Positions 1-8,934 are shown, counted from the first letter of the stretch. The stretch is DNA of 64,000 bases from Cyanobacteria bacterium PR.3.49 (GCA_013997645.1 PNKB01000002.1:1-64000), one strand, 5' to 3'. Notes: a model not told the origin generated them from the sequence alone. Program-made: numbers and translations.

Positions 1-2
1 TT

Positions 3-85
3 TGCGTATTCGCATTTTTTTGGCCGGCAAATCGCATTTCAAATTGGCCTGTTAATCGCATGTTTTTGGCCTGCTAGTCGCATTT
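3..85. repeat. IS21 terminal repeat block, istB-side end
   Basis: Three repeat units start with GGCC at 22, 46 and 68, each followed 8-14 bases later by a TCGCAT motif. Their spacing of 24 and 22 bases places them on one face of the helix every two turns. The same bases recur almost exactly from 9954 to about 10028. Confidence 0.8.
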
Positions 86-121
86 AATTTGTCCGTTTGC
101 CAAGAAGGTCTTCAGTGGTGT

Positions 122-862
122 TCACGCTTTTTCTCCGTGTTTCGGATCTCGGCGCGTTGGACCACCTAATTCGAGCCGATATGATCCATGTACCACGCGG
201 TCAAGAATTGCGTCGGCTAAAGTCGCATTTGCAAAAGTTTGGTACCAGTCTTTAACTGGCAGTTGTGATGAAATGATGAAAGAACCTGTTCCAGAGCGGT
301 CATCGGCGACCTCCAGCATGTCTCGGCATTGCTCTTCAGTGATTGGCACGAGCGCAAAATCATCCAGGATGAGCAAACGACTTTTTTTGAGTCTAGCCAG
401 CGTAGACTGATATGTGTTCTTGAGGCGCGCAACAGTCAATTCCTGGAAGAATCGCGGTGCGCGAAAGTACAATACCGAATGGTTTAGGCGGCACGCCTTT
501 TGTCCAAGAGCGCAGGCTAGGTAGGTTTTGCCGACGCCAGTTTTACCGGTGATCAATACATTTCTGTGGTCAATGAGCCACTGCCCTTCAGCAAGCTGCG
601 CAATGAGGCGTTTGTCAATTCCTCGATTTGCTTTGAAATCAATGTCTTCAACGCAGGCGCTATCTCGCAATTTAGCCGCCTTGAGACGCTTGGTAAATTG
701 CGTTGTATCGCGCTCAGAGCATTCGGCATCGACGAGCAATGCAAGCCGGTCTTCAAAAGACAGAGTGTTTGCATCCTGTAGTTGATTTTGTTGCTCTAGT
801 GCGCGCATCATTCCGGTCAGGCCCAGATTTGTCAGCTTCTCAATTGTCGGATGTTTTAGCAT
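122..862 (-). CDS. istB: IS21 helper ATPase IstB
   Basis: This 246-residue AAA+ ATPase has the length usual for IstB. It has a Walker A motif GKTGVGKTYLA near residues 106-116 and a Walker B segment RLLILDDFAL near residue 165. A TIEKLTNLGLTGMMRALEQQ N-terminus is typical of the family. IstB assembles on target DNA and activates the IstA transposase for strand transfer. It lies 12 bases downstream of istA, in the standard order and presumably cotranscribed. No frameshift or missing motif is visible, so the element may still be active. Confidence 0.95.
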   Translation of the reverse strand: MLKHPTIEKLTNLGLTGMMRALEQQNQLQDANTLSFEDRLALLVDAECSERDTTQFTKRLKAAKLRDSACVEDIDFKANRGIDKRLIAQLAEGQWLIDHRNVLITGKTGVGKTYLACALGQKACRLNHSVLYFRAPRFFQELTVARLKNTYQSTLARLKKSRLLILDDFALVPITEEQCRDMLEVADDRSGTGSFIISSQLPVKDWYQTFANATLADAILDRVVHGSYRLELGGPTRRDPKHGEKA

Positions 863-874
863 TTGCAGTCCTCG

Positions 875-2416
875 CTAGTGGTAGTATTTCGAGCCTCGTA
901 TGTTCTCATGGTCAATGTTGCCGATACGAAGCGTCAGCTGCTCTGGCAGGTTTTTTACGTCTGCCTTTAGAATATTTTTTATGACGCGATATCCAATTGT
1001 TTGAAGGCGAATCGCCTGAATGCAAGCGAGTTCGACCTCCTCTTCTCCGAAATCTGACTTCAATGTTTTCACGATTCCGAAGCATTCAGAATAGCTGAGC
1101 TGCGGATACGGCTTCGATTTCAGAAGTGTCTCCACGACCGTTTTGGTGTTCGGTCCAATCAGAGCAGCTTGCTCGAGAAAATATTCCGGTGACAAGCCAC
1201 GATACAAGGCATGGGAAGGAGTTAGATGTTCAGTTGCAGTTGTAGTTTGCCCCTCGGCCCAGTTGCGCAAATGGCTGGCGACACGAGTATTTCCATGCAT
1301 TATTTCGACTACGTGTTTGGTGTATCGAATGTCGACGACCTGGTGTGCAAGGTTAAACGGCACCGAATAGTGGTGTGCTTGCACGTTTACGTGGTAGTCG
1401 CGAGGCACCCGATATCCGACTATCCAATTCTCGAATTCGAAGTCTTCGGCGGGTAACGGGCGCAAGGCGGGTTTATCCACTTGTTCAAACCATGTCCTTC
1501 TAGTGCCGGAAAGTTTTTGAAAGGGTTCATTGTTTGTTTCTTCTCGGAGCAATGCGAGTTCTTGATTTAGTTCGTGAAGGCTCAAGAAGGTTCTATTCCT
1601 GAGTTTTGCAAGTGCTCGATATTCAGTGTTCTGCACGCCTTTTTCGACCTTGGCTTTGTCGCGCGGTTTGCGCGGGCGGGCAGGTTTCACACAAACTTTG
1701 TAGTGAGCGGCAAAGCGCTGATATGTTCGATTCAAAATCGGATCAAATTGCTCGGCGTCGACGACCGCTGCCTTCAAATTATCCGGAACCACGAACTTGG
1801 GCACGCCTCCGAAATATTTGAATGCCCTTATGTGGGCTTCAATCCAGTCCTGCAGTTTTTGAGATGCTACGGCCTCAAAGTAGGTGAAATTACTGGCGCC
1901 AAAGGTTGCAACAAAAATCTGCGCTTCAGTGACTTCTCCGGTTTCCGGGTTAGTAATGGATGCTGTCATGCCACTAAAGTCGATGAAGAGACTGTCGCCG
2001 GGAAGATGAACTTGCCGCATGGAGATGTCTTTCGTGGCCGCCCACTTTTTGAAGCGACGGCAAAACTGCGAATAGCTGAGCCGCAATCCTTGCGATTCAA
2101 CGCGTTCATCATACAAAAGCTGCAGTTTCACGCCTCGACGCTTTAATTCTGCGAAAACCTTCTCCCAATCTAGCTGGTAGTCTTCCACTTTCTTCAACGG
2201 TTTGTCCGGGAAAAGAAGCGCGAAAAGATCATCGTCTGACAACGACTCAACTTGAGCCCAGTCAAGATTTACAGCCTGAGCGCGTTTAGCACAGTCGTGG
2301 ACAGTGCCACGCGAGACATTCAAAATCGAATGTGTTTGATTGCCACTCAACTTCAAGTCGAGCACGTGCCGCAAGATTTCTCTGTGTAAATTCATTGCCT
2401 TCCTCGGTCTAGCCAT
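875..2416 (-). CDS. istA: IS21 transposase IstA
   Basis: A 513-residue DDE transposase. The N-terminus carries a helix-turn-helix around residues 15-45 (LKLSGNQTHSILNVSRGTVH). An rve-type catalytic core follows, with the first Asp in SLFIDFSG, the second Asp in VPDNLKAAV and the Glu in KAKVEKGVQ. The C-terminal region is the basic beta-rich part typical of IstA. It is intact and followed directly by istB. The promoter should lie in the terminal repeat block at 2531-2667, the usual arrangement in IS21, where IstA binding overlaps its own promoter. Confidence 0.95.
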   Translation of the reverse strand: MARPRKAMNLHREILRHVLDLKLSGNQTHSILNVSRGTVHDCAKRAQAVNLDWAQVESLSDDDLFALLFPDKPLKKVEDYQLDWEKVFAELKRRGVKLQLLYDERVESQGLRLSYSQFCRRFKKWAATKDISMRQVHLPGDSLFIDFSGMTASITNPETGEVTEAQIFVATFGASNFTYFEAVASQKLQDWIEAHIRAFKYFGGVPKFVVPDNLKAAVVDAEQFDPILNRTYQRFAAHYKVCVKPARPRKPRDKAKVEKGVQNTEYRALAKLRNRTFLSLHELNQELALLREETNNEPFQKLSGTRRTWFEQVDKPALRPLPAEDFEFENWIVGYRVPRDYHVNVQAHHYSVPFNLAHQVVDIRYTKHVVEIMHGNTRVASHLRNWAEGQTTTATEHLTPSHALYRGLSPEYFLEQAALIGPNTKTVVETLLKSKPYPQLSYSECFGIVKTLKSDFGEEEVELACIQAIRLQTIGYRVIKNILKADVKNLPEQLTLRIGNIDHENIRGSKYYH

Positions 2417-2530
2417 CGACCATCAAACCTCCCACTGAGTGAGTTGTTAGAATCGCCGACAAGCGGGATGTGCTAGATGTTGAAGACCTTTGTGGTTAAT
2501 GATTCGCAGTTAAGTTTGCGCTTATCAAGC

Positions 2531-2667
2531 GGCCAAAAACGTGCGATTTGCCGGCCAGATTAATGCGCCTGACCGGCCAAAATTAAATGCGGCAGGGTGG
2601 CCAAAAACTATGCGGCTTGCCGGCCAAATTGATGCGCCGAGCCGGCCAAAAACGATGCGAATATGCA
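2531..2667. repeat. IS21 terminal repeat block, istA-side end (six units)
   Basis: GGCC-led units start at 2531, 2553, 2575, 2599, 2622 and 2644, spaced 22-24 bases apart. Each is followed by an A-rich stretch and a TGCG motif. This is a denser array than at the opposite end, which has three units. These are probably IstA binding sites. The final 32 bases (2636-2667) also end the chimeric copy at 11969. Confidence 0.8.
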
Positions 2668-2756
2668 CAATTCGCAAGGACGCTAGCTATCTTCACTACA
2701 AAATGCGGCGCAAGCGAAATAGGGGAATTGAAGGTCAAGAGCAACCTCAGTGCAGG

Positions 2757-3563
2757 TCATGGAATCAAATCCTTCTGCCCTGAGACTTCCAGAAATTGAA
2801 TGAAGTCAGCTTCTAGATTTCTACCATAGCCGTTTCGTTGAGGAGAAAAGTTGTCTAGTCGATTCATGAATGATTGACTTACCGACTTTGACATAGGGTT
2901 TCCCTCCTCATCAAAATTCACAACAGAAAAGTTGCACTTCAGGCTGCGACCGAAACGCTCATACGTTTGTATTGACTCTATCTGTTTCACCTCTACGATG
3001 CTTCTTGAGGCACTATTCATCCAAATCGTTGTATAGGCGTGAGAAAAGGCTATTGAGCTTGGGGTGACATCAGCCTTGTCGACCTTTTGTTTAATTTGAT
3101 ACCTGAAGAGTTCACCCTTTTCTCTTTTAGTGTACGCAGGAATTCCGGTATATGCCCATATGTCTCCGGCTCGGTCCCTTTGATTTCCAATAATTCTTCC
3201 GGAATCGTGATCAACAATCTGGTGAAAGGCTTGATTGAATTCCCAACTGTTTGTTTTTGAATTCCAGTCATACGATTTTGCGAGTCTACGTCCATACGAG
3301 TGCCCCCAAACTCCACATATTGATTTTGGAATTTTTACCCATTGATTGTCTCGATCAAGTTCTAGTTGATCTAATTCAAAAATTCCACCGACTGGAAATT
3401 TCTGCCTAAGATCTTCTAATCGCTCCTGGTGTTCAATTTGAATTTTGAGCTGCGTCTGCGCAACTGCTGCAGTGTCTTTGATAGCGACAAAAAAGCTCAT
3501 CAGCACGAACATTAGTCGTATATAGGTTTTAGATGCTTGATTATCCGTTCGCAAGATTTTCAT
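2757..3563 (-). CDS. Secreted protein of unknown function, paralogue B of NACHT operon
   Basis: A 268-residue protein with a hydrophobic N-terminal segment (about residues 15-35) ending in AVAQTQ, consistent with a signal peptide. I do not recognise the mature domain. It is clearly a paralogue of the preceding gene: both share an IQIEHEERL-type start of the mature chain, then FPxGxxFxLxxxExDRxNxWIKIPK, a GDIWxYxGxPxxTKxxxG segment, and a C-terminal GYGRNLxxDFxQxLExSGQKxLIP. Its start overlaps the stop of paralogue A by four bases (ATGA), so it is the last gene of a four-gene operon. It ends about 90 bases before an IS21 element. An extracytoplasmic role is likely, but the function is unknown. 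Confidence 0.8.
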   Translation of the reverse strand: MKILRTDNQASKTYIRLMFVLMSFFVAIKDTAAVAQTQLKIQIEHQERLEDLRQKFPVGGIFELDQLELDRDNQWVKIPKSICGVWGHSYGRRLAKSYDWNSKTNSWEFNQAFHQIVDHDSGRIIGNQRDRAGDIWAYTGIPAYTKREKGELFRYQIKQKVDKADVTPSSIAFSHAYTTIWMNSASRSIVEVKQIESIQTYERFGRSLKCNFSVVNFDEEGNPMSKSVSQSFMNRLDNFSPQRNGYGRNLEADFIQFLEVSGQKDLIP

Positions 3564-4363
3564 TCATTAGTCATGCGCATAGAATCTGGAATCAGATGTT
3601 TCTGGCCAGATTGTTCAAGGTATTGCACAAAATCGTACTTGAGATTTCTTCCATATCCCCTATCACGAATTTCAAATGGCTTAATTCTAACCATTAATCC
3701 CTGTGCAAGGTGCTTGGATTCTGGCTCTCCTAGAATGTTGAAATTAACGATTGAAAAAACATACTCCATTTTTCGAATAAAAATTGTGTATTTTTGAATG
3801 GACTCATTTTGAAAGGTCTCACGAATTTTTCCATCTTTCGCCCCAACAAAAACAGTCCCATATGTATGGTGATAAATGATGCGCTCTGAGTTGCTGGCGG
3901 AGACATCTGGTTTTTGTTTGAATTGAATTTTTATTCTGCGCCCTAATTTCTTTTTTGTAATGCATGGAGTTCCGATGTATTCCCAAATATCTCCATTCCT
4001 GTCAATTTGATCACCAAAACTAACACCCACATCAAGGTCATCACGGTATGCGCCGATATAGTTCCATGTCTTGGATTTTGAATCCCAAGAATATTCCTTG
4101 ACTAATGCAATACCGTTTGAATCAACAGACCAATCACCTGCAAGATTCTTTGGGATCTTTATCCACTTGTTACGACGATCGATTTCAATCTCTTTGAGAT
4201 CAAACAGAGCTCCTAGCGGAAATTTTTCCGCTAGGCTAGGCAATCGTTCTTCGTGCTCGATTTGAATTCTGAAGGAGGTTTGAGCTTTGACAGCGGAGTG
4301 TCCCATCAACAAAATTAAGGCCGTGAGCAATATTCTTTTTAATCTAAGACTGTAAGACGTCAA
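3560..4363 (-). CDS. Secreted protein of unknown function, paralogue A of NACHT operon
   Basis: A 267-residue protein with a basic N-terminus and hydrophobic segment (RLKRILLTALILLMGHSAVKA), a convincing signal peptide. The mature part matches paralogue B along its whole length, so the two arose by tandem duplication. Conserved features are the DRRNKWIKIPK segment, NGDIWEYIGTP and a C-terminal GYGRNLKYDFVQYLEQSGQK block. Both ends overlap neighbours by four bases: its start overlaps the NACHT gene and its stop overlaps paralogue B. Such coupling suggests that the secreted pair is made in fixed ratio with the NACHT protein. I know no family for it. Confidence 0.82.
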   Translation of the reverse strand: MTSYSLRLKRILLTALILLMGHSAVKAQTSFRIQIEHEERLPSLAEKFPLGALFDLKEIEIDRRNKWIKIPKNLAGDWSVDSNGIALVKEYSWDSKSKTWNYIGAYRDDLDVGVSFGDQIDRNGDIWEYIGTPCITKKKLGRRIKIQFKQKPDVSASNSERIIYHHTYGTVFVGAKDGKIRETFQNESIQKYTIFIRKMEYVFSIVNFNILGEPESKHLAQGLMVRIKPFEIRDRGYGRNLKYDFVQYLEQSGQKHLIPDSMRMTNE

Positions 4364-7110
4364 TACTTACTTCCTCCGGTTTTCACAGGCAGTGAAGCTT
4401 CTCTATACAAATCATGCAAAAAGAAATAGCTATTTCCAGATTGTCTAAGAATATTCACCTTGACCAATTTGTCTAAGGTCGCTCGAAAGTCGGTCCCAAT
4501 TCCAGCGGTAAAGAAGAGTGTTGCCCTCAGCGCCATATATTGGAAGAAAGCACCGGCACCACTGATCAACCAAATGAAAACGGATATAAACCCTGTTACT
4601 TGCATTAACTCGATAATGTCAAACCTTTTCAAGAAATTTTTTGGATCGTCTTCTTGAATTGAGGCATAAATGATCGACATCCAGTCGATAAGCAAACACA
4701 TCGAGCAAAACACAATCAAGGAAGAAATCACTGAAATCAAAGTCGCGTTCTTCAAAGAACGCCAAATTGAAATCGCTCTGTTCTCCATGGTGAGCGGCGA
4801 TCTTGCAAAAATTCGGAGGCAGTAAAGGACTAGAGACCAAGTTGATGCGCCAAGCAAGAACGCGGCTCCAAACCATTGAGGCTCAACATAGCGAAAATAC
4901 TGGAGATTCGGTAGAAGAGACCAAAACAAAAGGAAAGAGTACGCCAGAATTACGGCAAGAGCACCCACTAACAAGATTTGCAAATAGAAACTTTTGGAGA
5001 ATAGAAGATCTGTGATTGCCAGCGCAACGTTCTTTAACGTCATGTTAATACGACGATTTGGTCGTATCTTGGTTAGAAGAATTCCGGCCAGCAGTGGCGC
5101 ACCACTTATAAAAATAGAAATCTGTAAATATTCCAAAACGTCAGAAAGCTCTGGCTCAATGAAAATTGAAATATCTTCCACCGCGATGAGAATTGGCGTC
5201 ACGCAACAAAGTACGATCAAGATCAAAATAAATCTATAAAGTATTTGTTGAAATGGGTTTCGAAGACAATTTGGTTGCAGAAGATCCAATGAAATCTCTC
5301 GGTCGTTTGTACGCTGAAAATACTCTGCTAACCAGGTTGTGTATCGTTTTGATGTCGCAATCTTATCGCCTCCCGAATTGATCAACAGAGCCAAATAGTT
5401 TCGAACAAGATCTAAGCTATTTGAGTTCGCATAATCTAAGGAATTATTATGCTGGTCGGCGATGCAAGTACTTACAACAACCGAGCAAATTAGAGGATTT
5501 GATAGCTTTTCCGCAAGATTAGGATTTGTTTTTAGTGCGCTATTGAGAGCGGAAAGCTTTGCATTCTTTTCCGTACACGACAATAATCTGTCAACAGGAA
5601 TAGGTCTCAATATAAGTTCGATTTGAAAACCTAACATCTCAACCAAATCACTGAATCGACTCAGTGGTCTCGACGTTACTACAATATCAAGCAAACCGTT
5701 GGTTCTCCCAAACATGCGGAGTGCGGCAATTGCTGATTCTTGCTCCGATTCAGAGAGCTCATCCAATCCGTCAAGTATGAACGTGACTTTCTGAGATCTA
5801 ATCAGGCTGGATGCGAAGTTTGGACTTACTCGATATTCGGTACAAATTTTGTCTACAATCCAGTTTCCAAAACTTTCAGCTTTAAAGGTCCCACCAAATC
5901 GAAGGAGAATTGGAATTGGCGCATCCGGAAGTGCTTTTGCTTCATCAAGGAGTCGCTTGCATAAGTTCAGTGCTGTGATTGTTTTTCCGGATCCTGCGTC
6001 ACCTCTGATCAACAATCGTCTCCCCCGATCACCCATCTGATCAAAGATTTCCGATATGTCCGAGCCCTTCAACAATTCAGTTTGCTCAGATTGCCTATAG
6101 GTAAAAGACGATGAGACGAATATTTCCTTCTCAAGATTGAAATCAAGTTCTTTAAGTGGTGCTTTCTGCAAAAAGCCTTGAATCCAGAATTGATCAATTC
6201 GTCTTAGCAGCGCTGCTCGATTTGCTTCATTATGGTCTCTGCTCAATACTGTGTTTTGAAAAGTTGAAACGAAAAGCTCTTTCATTTTTGAAGGCACAGA
6301 TGCAATGTTCAAACCTGCATTCTTAAGTAGGTGAGTTGATGAACTTTTCATCGGAGACTTCATCTGCTCATAAATTTCCGAATCGGGCGCAATTCTCCAG
6401 TAATTTTGCGCAACTGCAATGTCTATCGCATAACAAAAGTCTCGATGTTCAAGCTCACAATGTTCTCTTCCACTCGCTAGAGCTTGTTGAAAGTCAAAAA
6501 TGCCATCAGTTCGATTCTTTGCCTCAGGATAATTACCATCTAGAACATCTGGTGCAATTTTTGAAAAACCGGTGCATTCGATCGGAACAAAGTCGTTTGA
6601 ATCAATTAGCTTTTTGAATTTCTTGAAGTCTTTCAGTTCTTCGATGTAGAGGTCTTCTAGATATTTGCGTCGAGGATTTCCCCAGTCTCTTAACCCATGT
6701 TTTGTTGAAACTGCAACAAATGCATGCCCATCCAAAATTACTAGAAACGGCAGCAGTTCATAATGCAGGCACAGTCCGCAAAATAGAATTGACAGATCCA
6801 AGCAAGTTCCTGATGGTGGAGCGCCGTTGAAAATTTCTTCTGGGGTTCGAATGGTCTGCAAAGCGGATGCAGGATTGTAAGTTTCTGGGGCATACCAGAT
6901 TTTCTTTTCCAGCACAGAGTTGTAAATTATTTCGAGTAGTTCGAGCCTGCCCGCGGGCTCTTGTTGGTAGGAAAGTACGCTTTGCTCAAGATTGTGAATG
7001 CACTTGATTTTAGCGTTTCCTGCACATGGACCACTCAGGAATGTACTTACCTCAGGCAATACATATCTTGCTAACGAAACTCTATTAAACTTTGACCAGT
7101 GCCATCCCAT
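4360..7110 (-). CDS. Transglutaminase-like/NACHT NTPase with C-terminal membrane region
   Basis: A 916-residue STAND-class NTPase. Residues about 60-150 look like a transglutaminase-like cysteine-protease fold, with Cys103 in SGTCLDLS, His129 in LDGHAFVAV and Asp142 in LRDWGN in the triad order. The NACHT module follows: Walker A RGDAGSGKT (369-377), Walker B VTFILDGLDEL (442-452) and VVTSRP near 477-482. From about residue 630 there are roughly eight hydrophobic segments, then a short soluble tail (YFFLHDLYREA) like the end of NACHT helical regions. No LRR, WD40 or TPR sensor is visible. The gene starts three bases after the lipase stop with GGAAGTGG upstream, and overlaps the next gene by ATGA. 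By analogy with bacterial NACHT immune proteins it may sense phage and act at the membrane; this is inference. Confidence 0.88.
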   Translation of the reverse strand: MGWHWSKFNRVSLARYVLPEVSTFLSGPCAGNAKIKCIHNLEQSVLSYQQEPAGRLELLEIIYNSVLEKKIWYAPETYNPASALQTIRTPEEIFNGAPPSGTCLDLSILFCGLCLHYELLPFLVILDGHAFVAVSTKHGLRDWGNPRRKYLEDLYIEELKDFKKFKKLIDSNDFVPIECTGFSKIAPDVLDGNYPEAKNRTDGIFDFQQALASGREHCELEHRDFCYAIDIAVAQNYWRIAPDSEIYEQMKSPMKSSSTHLLKNAGLNIASVPSKMKELFVSTFQNTVLSRDHNEANRAALLRRIDQFWIQGFLQKAPLKELDFNLEKEIFVSSSFTYRQSEQTELLKGSDISEIFDQMGDRGRRLLIRGDAGSGKTITALNLCKRLLDEAKALPDAPIPILLRFGGTFKAESFGNWIVDKICTEYRVSPNFASSLIRSQKVTFILDGLDELSESEQESAIAALRMFGRTNGLLDIVVTSRPLSRFSDLVEMLGFQIELILRPIPVDRLLSCTEKNAKLSALNSALKTNPNLAEKLSNPLICSVVVSTCIADQHNNSLDYANSNSLDLVRNYLALLINSGGDKIATSKRYTTWLAEYFQRTNDREISLDLLQPNCLRNPFQQILYRFILILIVLCCVTPILIAVEDISIFIEPELSDVLEYLQISIFISGAPLLAGILLTKIRPNRRINMTLKNVALAITDLLFSKSFYLQILLVGALAVILAYSFLLFWSLLPNLQYFRYVEPQWFGAAFLLGASTWSLVLYCLRIFARSPLTMENRAISIWRSLKNATLISVISSLIVFCSMCLLIDWMSIIYASIQEDDPKNFLKRFDIIELMQVTGFISVFIWLISGAGAFFQYMALRATLFFTAGIGTDFRATLDKLVKVNILRQSGNSYFFLHDLYREASLPVKTGGSKY

Positions 7111-7113
7111 GCA

Positions 7114-8547
7114 CTAAACCACTTCCGTTAATTCGCAAATTGAGGGAATATCATCAAGCGCATCCGCTTCAATCAAAAGCCTGAATCGACCTTGACCAAG
7201 AATCAAATCCCGAAGCTCGAATTTATCGCCGCTCCTAACCATATGGGCATCTTCAACAACCACTTCGTTCGTGACAGCATTGCTCACTCTCACAGTTAGG
7301 GCCTTCGGTACATGAGCAACTCCGGCTACGGTTGCAGTAAAACAAACAGGCTCATTGACAAACAGAGGAGGTAGCTCAAGTGAAATACCATTTTTCGCAT
7401 TGAGACCTATTTCACCTCTTATGGCCTTAAGTTTGTCGCTCTGCATGCGCCTAATTCTCTCAACCACGTCCGCCAACAACTGATCATTATTTTGCAAGCT
7501 GCCGTGACGCTCAATGAGATAGGTTTCTCGCAATTCATTCGAATATTCAATTGGAATGGCGGACAATCGTGGAACAGTACCATCCCCGTCACTTAACGAC
7601 TCATCGTCAATCCAGTGCGGTCGCTCGTTTGATATTTTCAAAGTATCTTTCTGATAATCGGCCGACAATTTTGTTGGCTGTCCAATTCCTACAAAAGGGA
7701 TAACTTTGTACCCCTGATTTTGATACTCAGCGCGTTGTCGATTTTCATCGACTTTCGCCTCTATTTCTCTATGAAATTGAAGTGCATCACTTGTGAGATG
7801 TGGATCAAGCTTGCCACCCCATTCGAGTTCAGCAACTCGCCTAAAGCGATCTTCGTGACGCACCATTTCAAAAATGGGAAGTAATTGATAGGCAGATGGA
7901 AGCCCACGCACGACGTCAGTAAGGTCGCTCATTGCCTTGTGCACTCCCGAATGAAGACCTTCCAGAATGTCCACAGACCCACGAAAAGGTGTCCCGAAAG
8001 TTATTAAGGCTCTACAATTTTGCCATCCACCCAGAACCTCTAAATAGTACCGGGAGACAAGCCCTCCCATGCTGTGCGCGATTAGAATTACTTTGGCATC
8101 AGGTAATTCTCTATCCTCCCTCCAAGTGGCAAGCGCTCTATCAATCAAGGCCTTCAATTTTGAAGCGGTTTGACGGTTGTCTCGTCGCCAGTCATAAGGA
8201 AACTCAAAGAAATTCGCGGGTTTTTCATCATTGATAGACCCAACGGTGAGGTTGAATTCGTCCTTGAGTCTTTTTACTAGTTTATTGTATCCATCTACTC
8301 GTGCGAAACCAGGAATAACATGGTCATGCATTAGGGACGTAGCTGAAACTCCGTCATTATCATTATTAAGATCAAGCTTCAATTGCAAAAGCGAATCGCC
8401 ACGAGTCTTCAAATAGTCATACAAAGATGTCTTTGAGATGTTCCAAAAATCTCTACCATTCTTGGACAAAACGCTTCCCATAATCCCTGGCAGAACGATA
8501 ATGATGTCTTTGCACGGTGTTTTCACTGACTTCCCCCCCCTGGGCAA
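7114..8547 (-). CDS. LCAT-like alpha/beta hydrolase (lipase/acyltransferase)
   Basis: A 477-residue protein of the lecithin:cholesterol acyltransferase-like fold. It has the family oxyanion start VLPGIMGS, the nucleophile Ser159 in IAHSMGGLVSRYY, FGTPFRGS, an acid at Asp322 in GDGTVP, and His348 in ERHGSLQNN. The last 120 residues look like a beta-rich accessory domain. It should hydrolyse or transfer lipid acyl chains. The frame is open from a TTG at 8547. A GTG at 8526 follows a G-rich Shine-Dalgarno and gives the start MKTPCKDIIIVLPG, which fits the family better. Eight consecutive G lie between the two starts. It is the first gene of the NACHT operon, three bases before the NACHT gene. 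No signal peptide is seen, so it may attack membranes from inside as an effector. Confidence 0.88.
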   Translation of the reverse strand: MPRGGKSVKTPCKDIIIVLPGIMGSVLSKNGRDFWNISKTSLYDYLKTRGDSLLQLKLDLNNDNDGVSATSLMHDHVIPGFARVDGYNKLVKRLKDEFNLTVGSINDEKPANFFEFPYDWRRDNRQTASKLKALIDRALATWREDRELPDAKVILIAHSMGGLVSRYYLEVLGGWQNCRALITFGTPFRGSVDILEGLHSGVHKAMSDLTDVVRGLPSAYQLLPIFEMVRHEDRFRRVAELEWGGKLDPHLTSDALQFHREIEAKVDENRQRAEYQNQGYKVIPFVGIGQPTKLSADYQKDTLKISNERPHWIDDESLSDGDGTVPRLSAIPIEYSNELRETYLIERHGSLQNNDQLLADVVERIRRMQSDKLKAIRGEIGLNAKNGISLELPPLFVNEPVCFTATVAGVAHVPKALTVRVSNAVTNEVVVEDAHMVRSGDKFELRDLILGQGRFRLLIEADALDDIPSICELTEVV

Positions 8548-8934
8548 TGTAAGTTGCGCTAACTCCTATGGTCTGCGCTACAGCCACAAGGAGAAACAAA
8601 TATTGGGCGACACTCGAACAAGATACCGATAAGTATCGTACCCCGGACATGATCGGTTCCCGCGGGACAGAGCATTAATTCACGAGCATGCGAAATTCAC
8701 ACTTTATGGTGATTGCAAAATTATTTCTTCTGTGGGCCTGGCAGTCTGAGTATCAGTTTTCCTATGTAGTTGCTTTCTCTCTCCCGAGAGTTGAACTCTT
8801 CTAGTGGGACGAGGAGCGAGTACGAAGGTGAAAAATGCGGCAGGCGCTGTAAATGTGCGCCAACCCATAGAAGTGTGTGTGGTGGAAGCGCGTGGCCATG
8901 ATGTTTGTGAATCTAAATTTGCCTAATGAGATTT
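8548..8934. promoter_or_regulatory. Intergenic region upstream of the NACHT operon
   Basis: No convincing gene lies here. The stretch must contain the promoter of the minus-strand lipase-NACHT operon. A short palindrome, CGATA-AG-TATCG at 8627-8638, sits about 90-110 bases before the candidate start codons and could be an operator. I cannot assign a -10/-35 pair with confidence. Confidence 0.4.

Larger units (their letters stand above)
3..2667 (-). mobile_element. Complete IS21-family insertion sequence, copy 1
   Basis: The element is bounded by matching ends. The left end reads TGCGTATTCGCAT followed by a T run and GGCCGGC. The right end, read in reverse complement, is TGCATATTCGCATCG followed by TTTTTGGCCGGC. 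Between them lie istB and istA on the minus strand, the standard IS21 pair. Both ends carry multiple GGCC-centred repeats, as expected for IstA binding. A second, chimeric copy of the same ends lies at 9954-11969, which confirms the boundaries. The target duplication cannot be checked because only two bases precede the left end. Confidence 0.9.

Noticed and set aside
875..2416. Plus-strand frames of up to 190 residues inside istA
   Set aside because: They are shadows of the transposase on the opposite strand, with no ribosome sites or recognisable domains.
8453..8650. 65-residue minus-strand frame upstream of the lipase
   Set aside because: It overlaps the first lipase codons in another frame, has no ribosome site and no conserved character.
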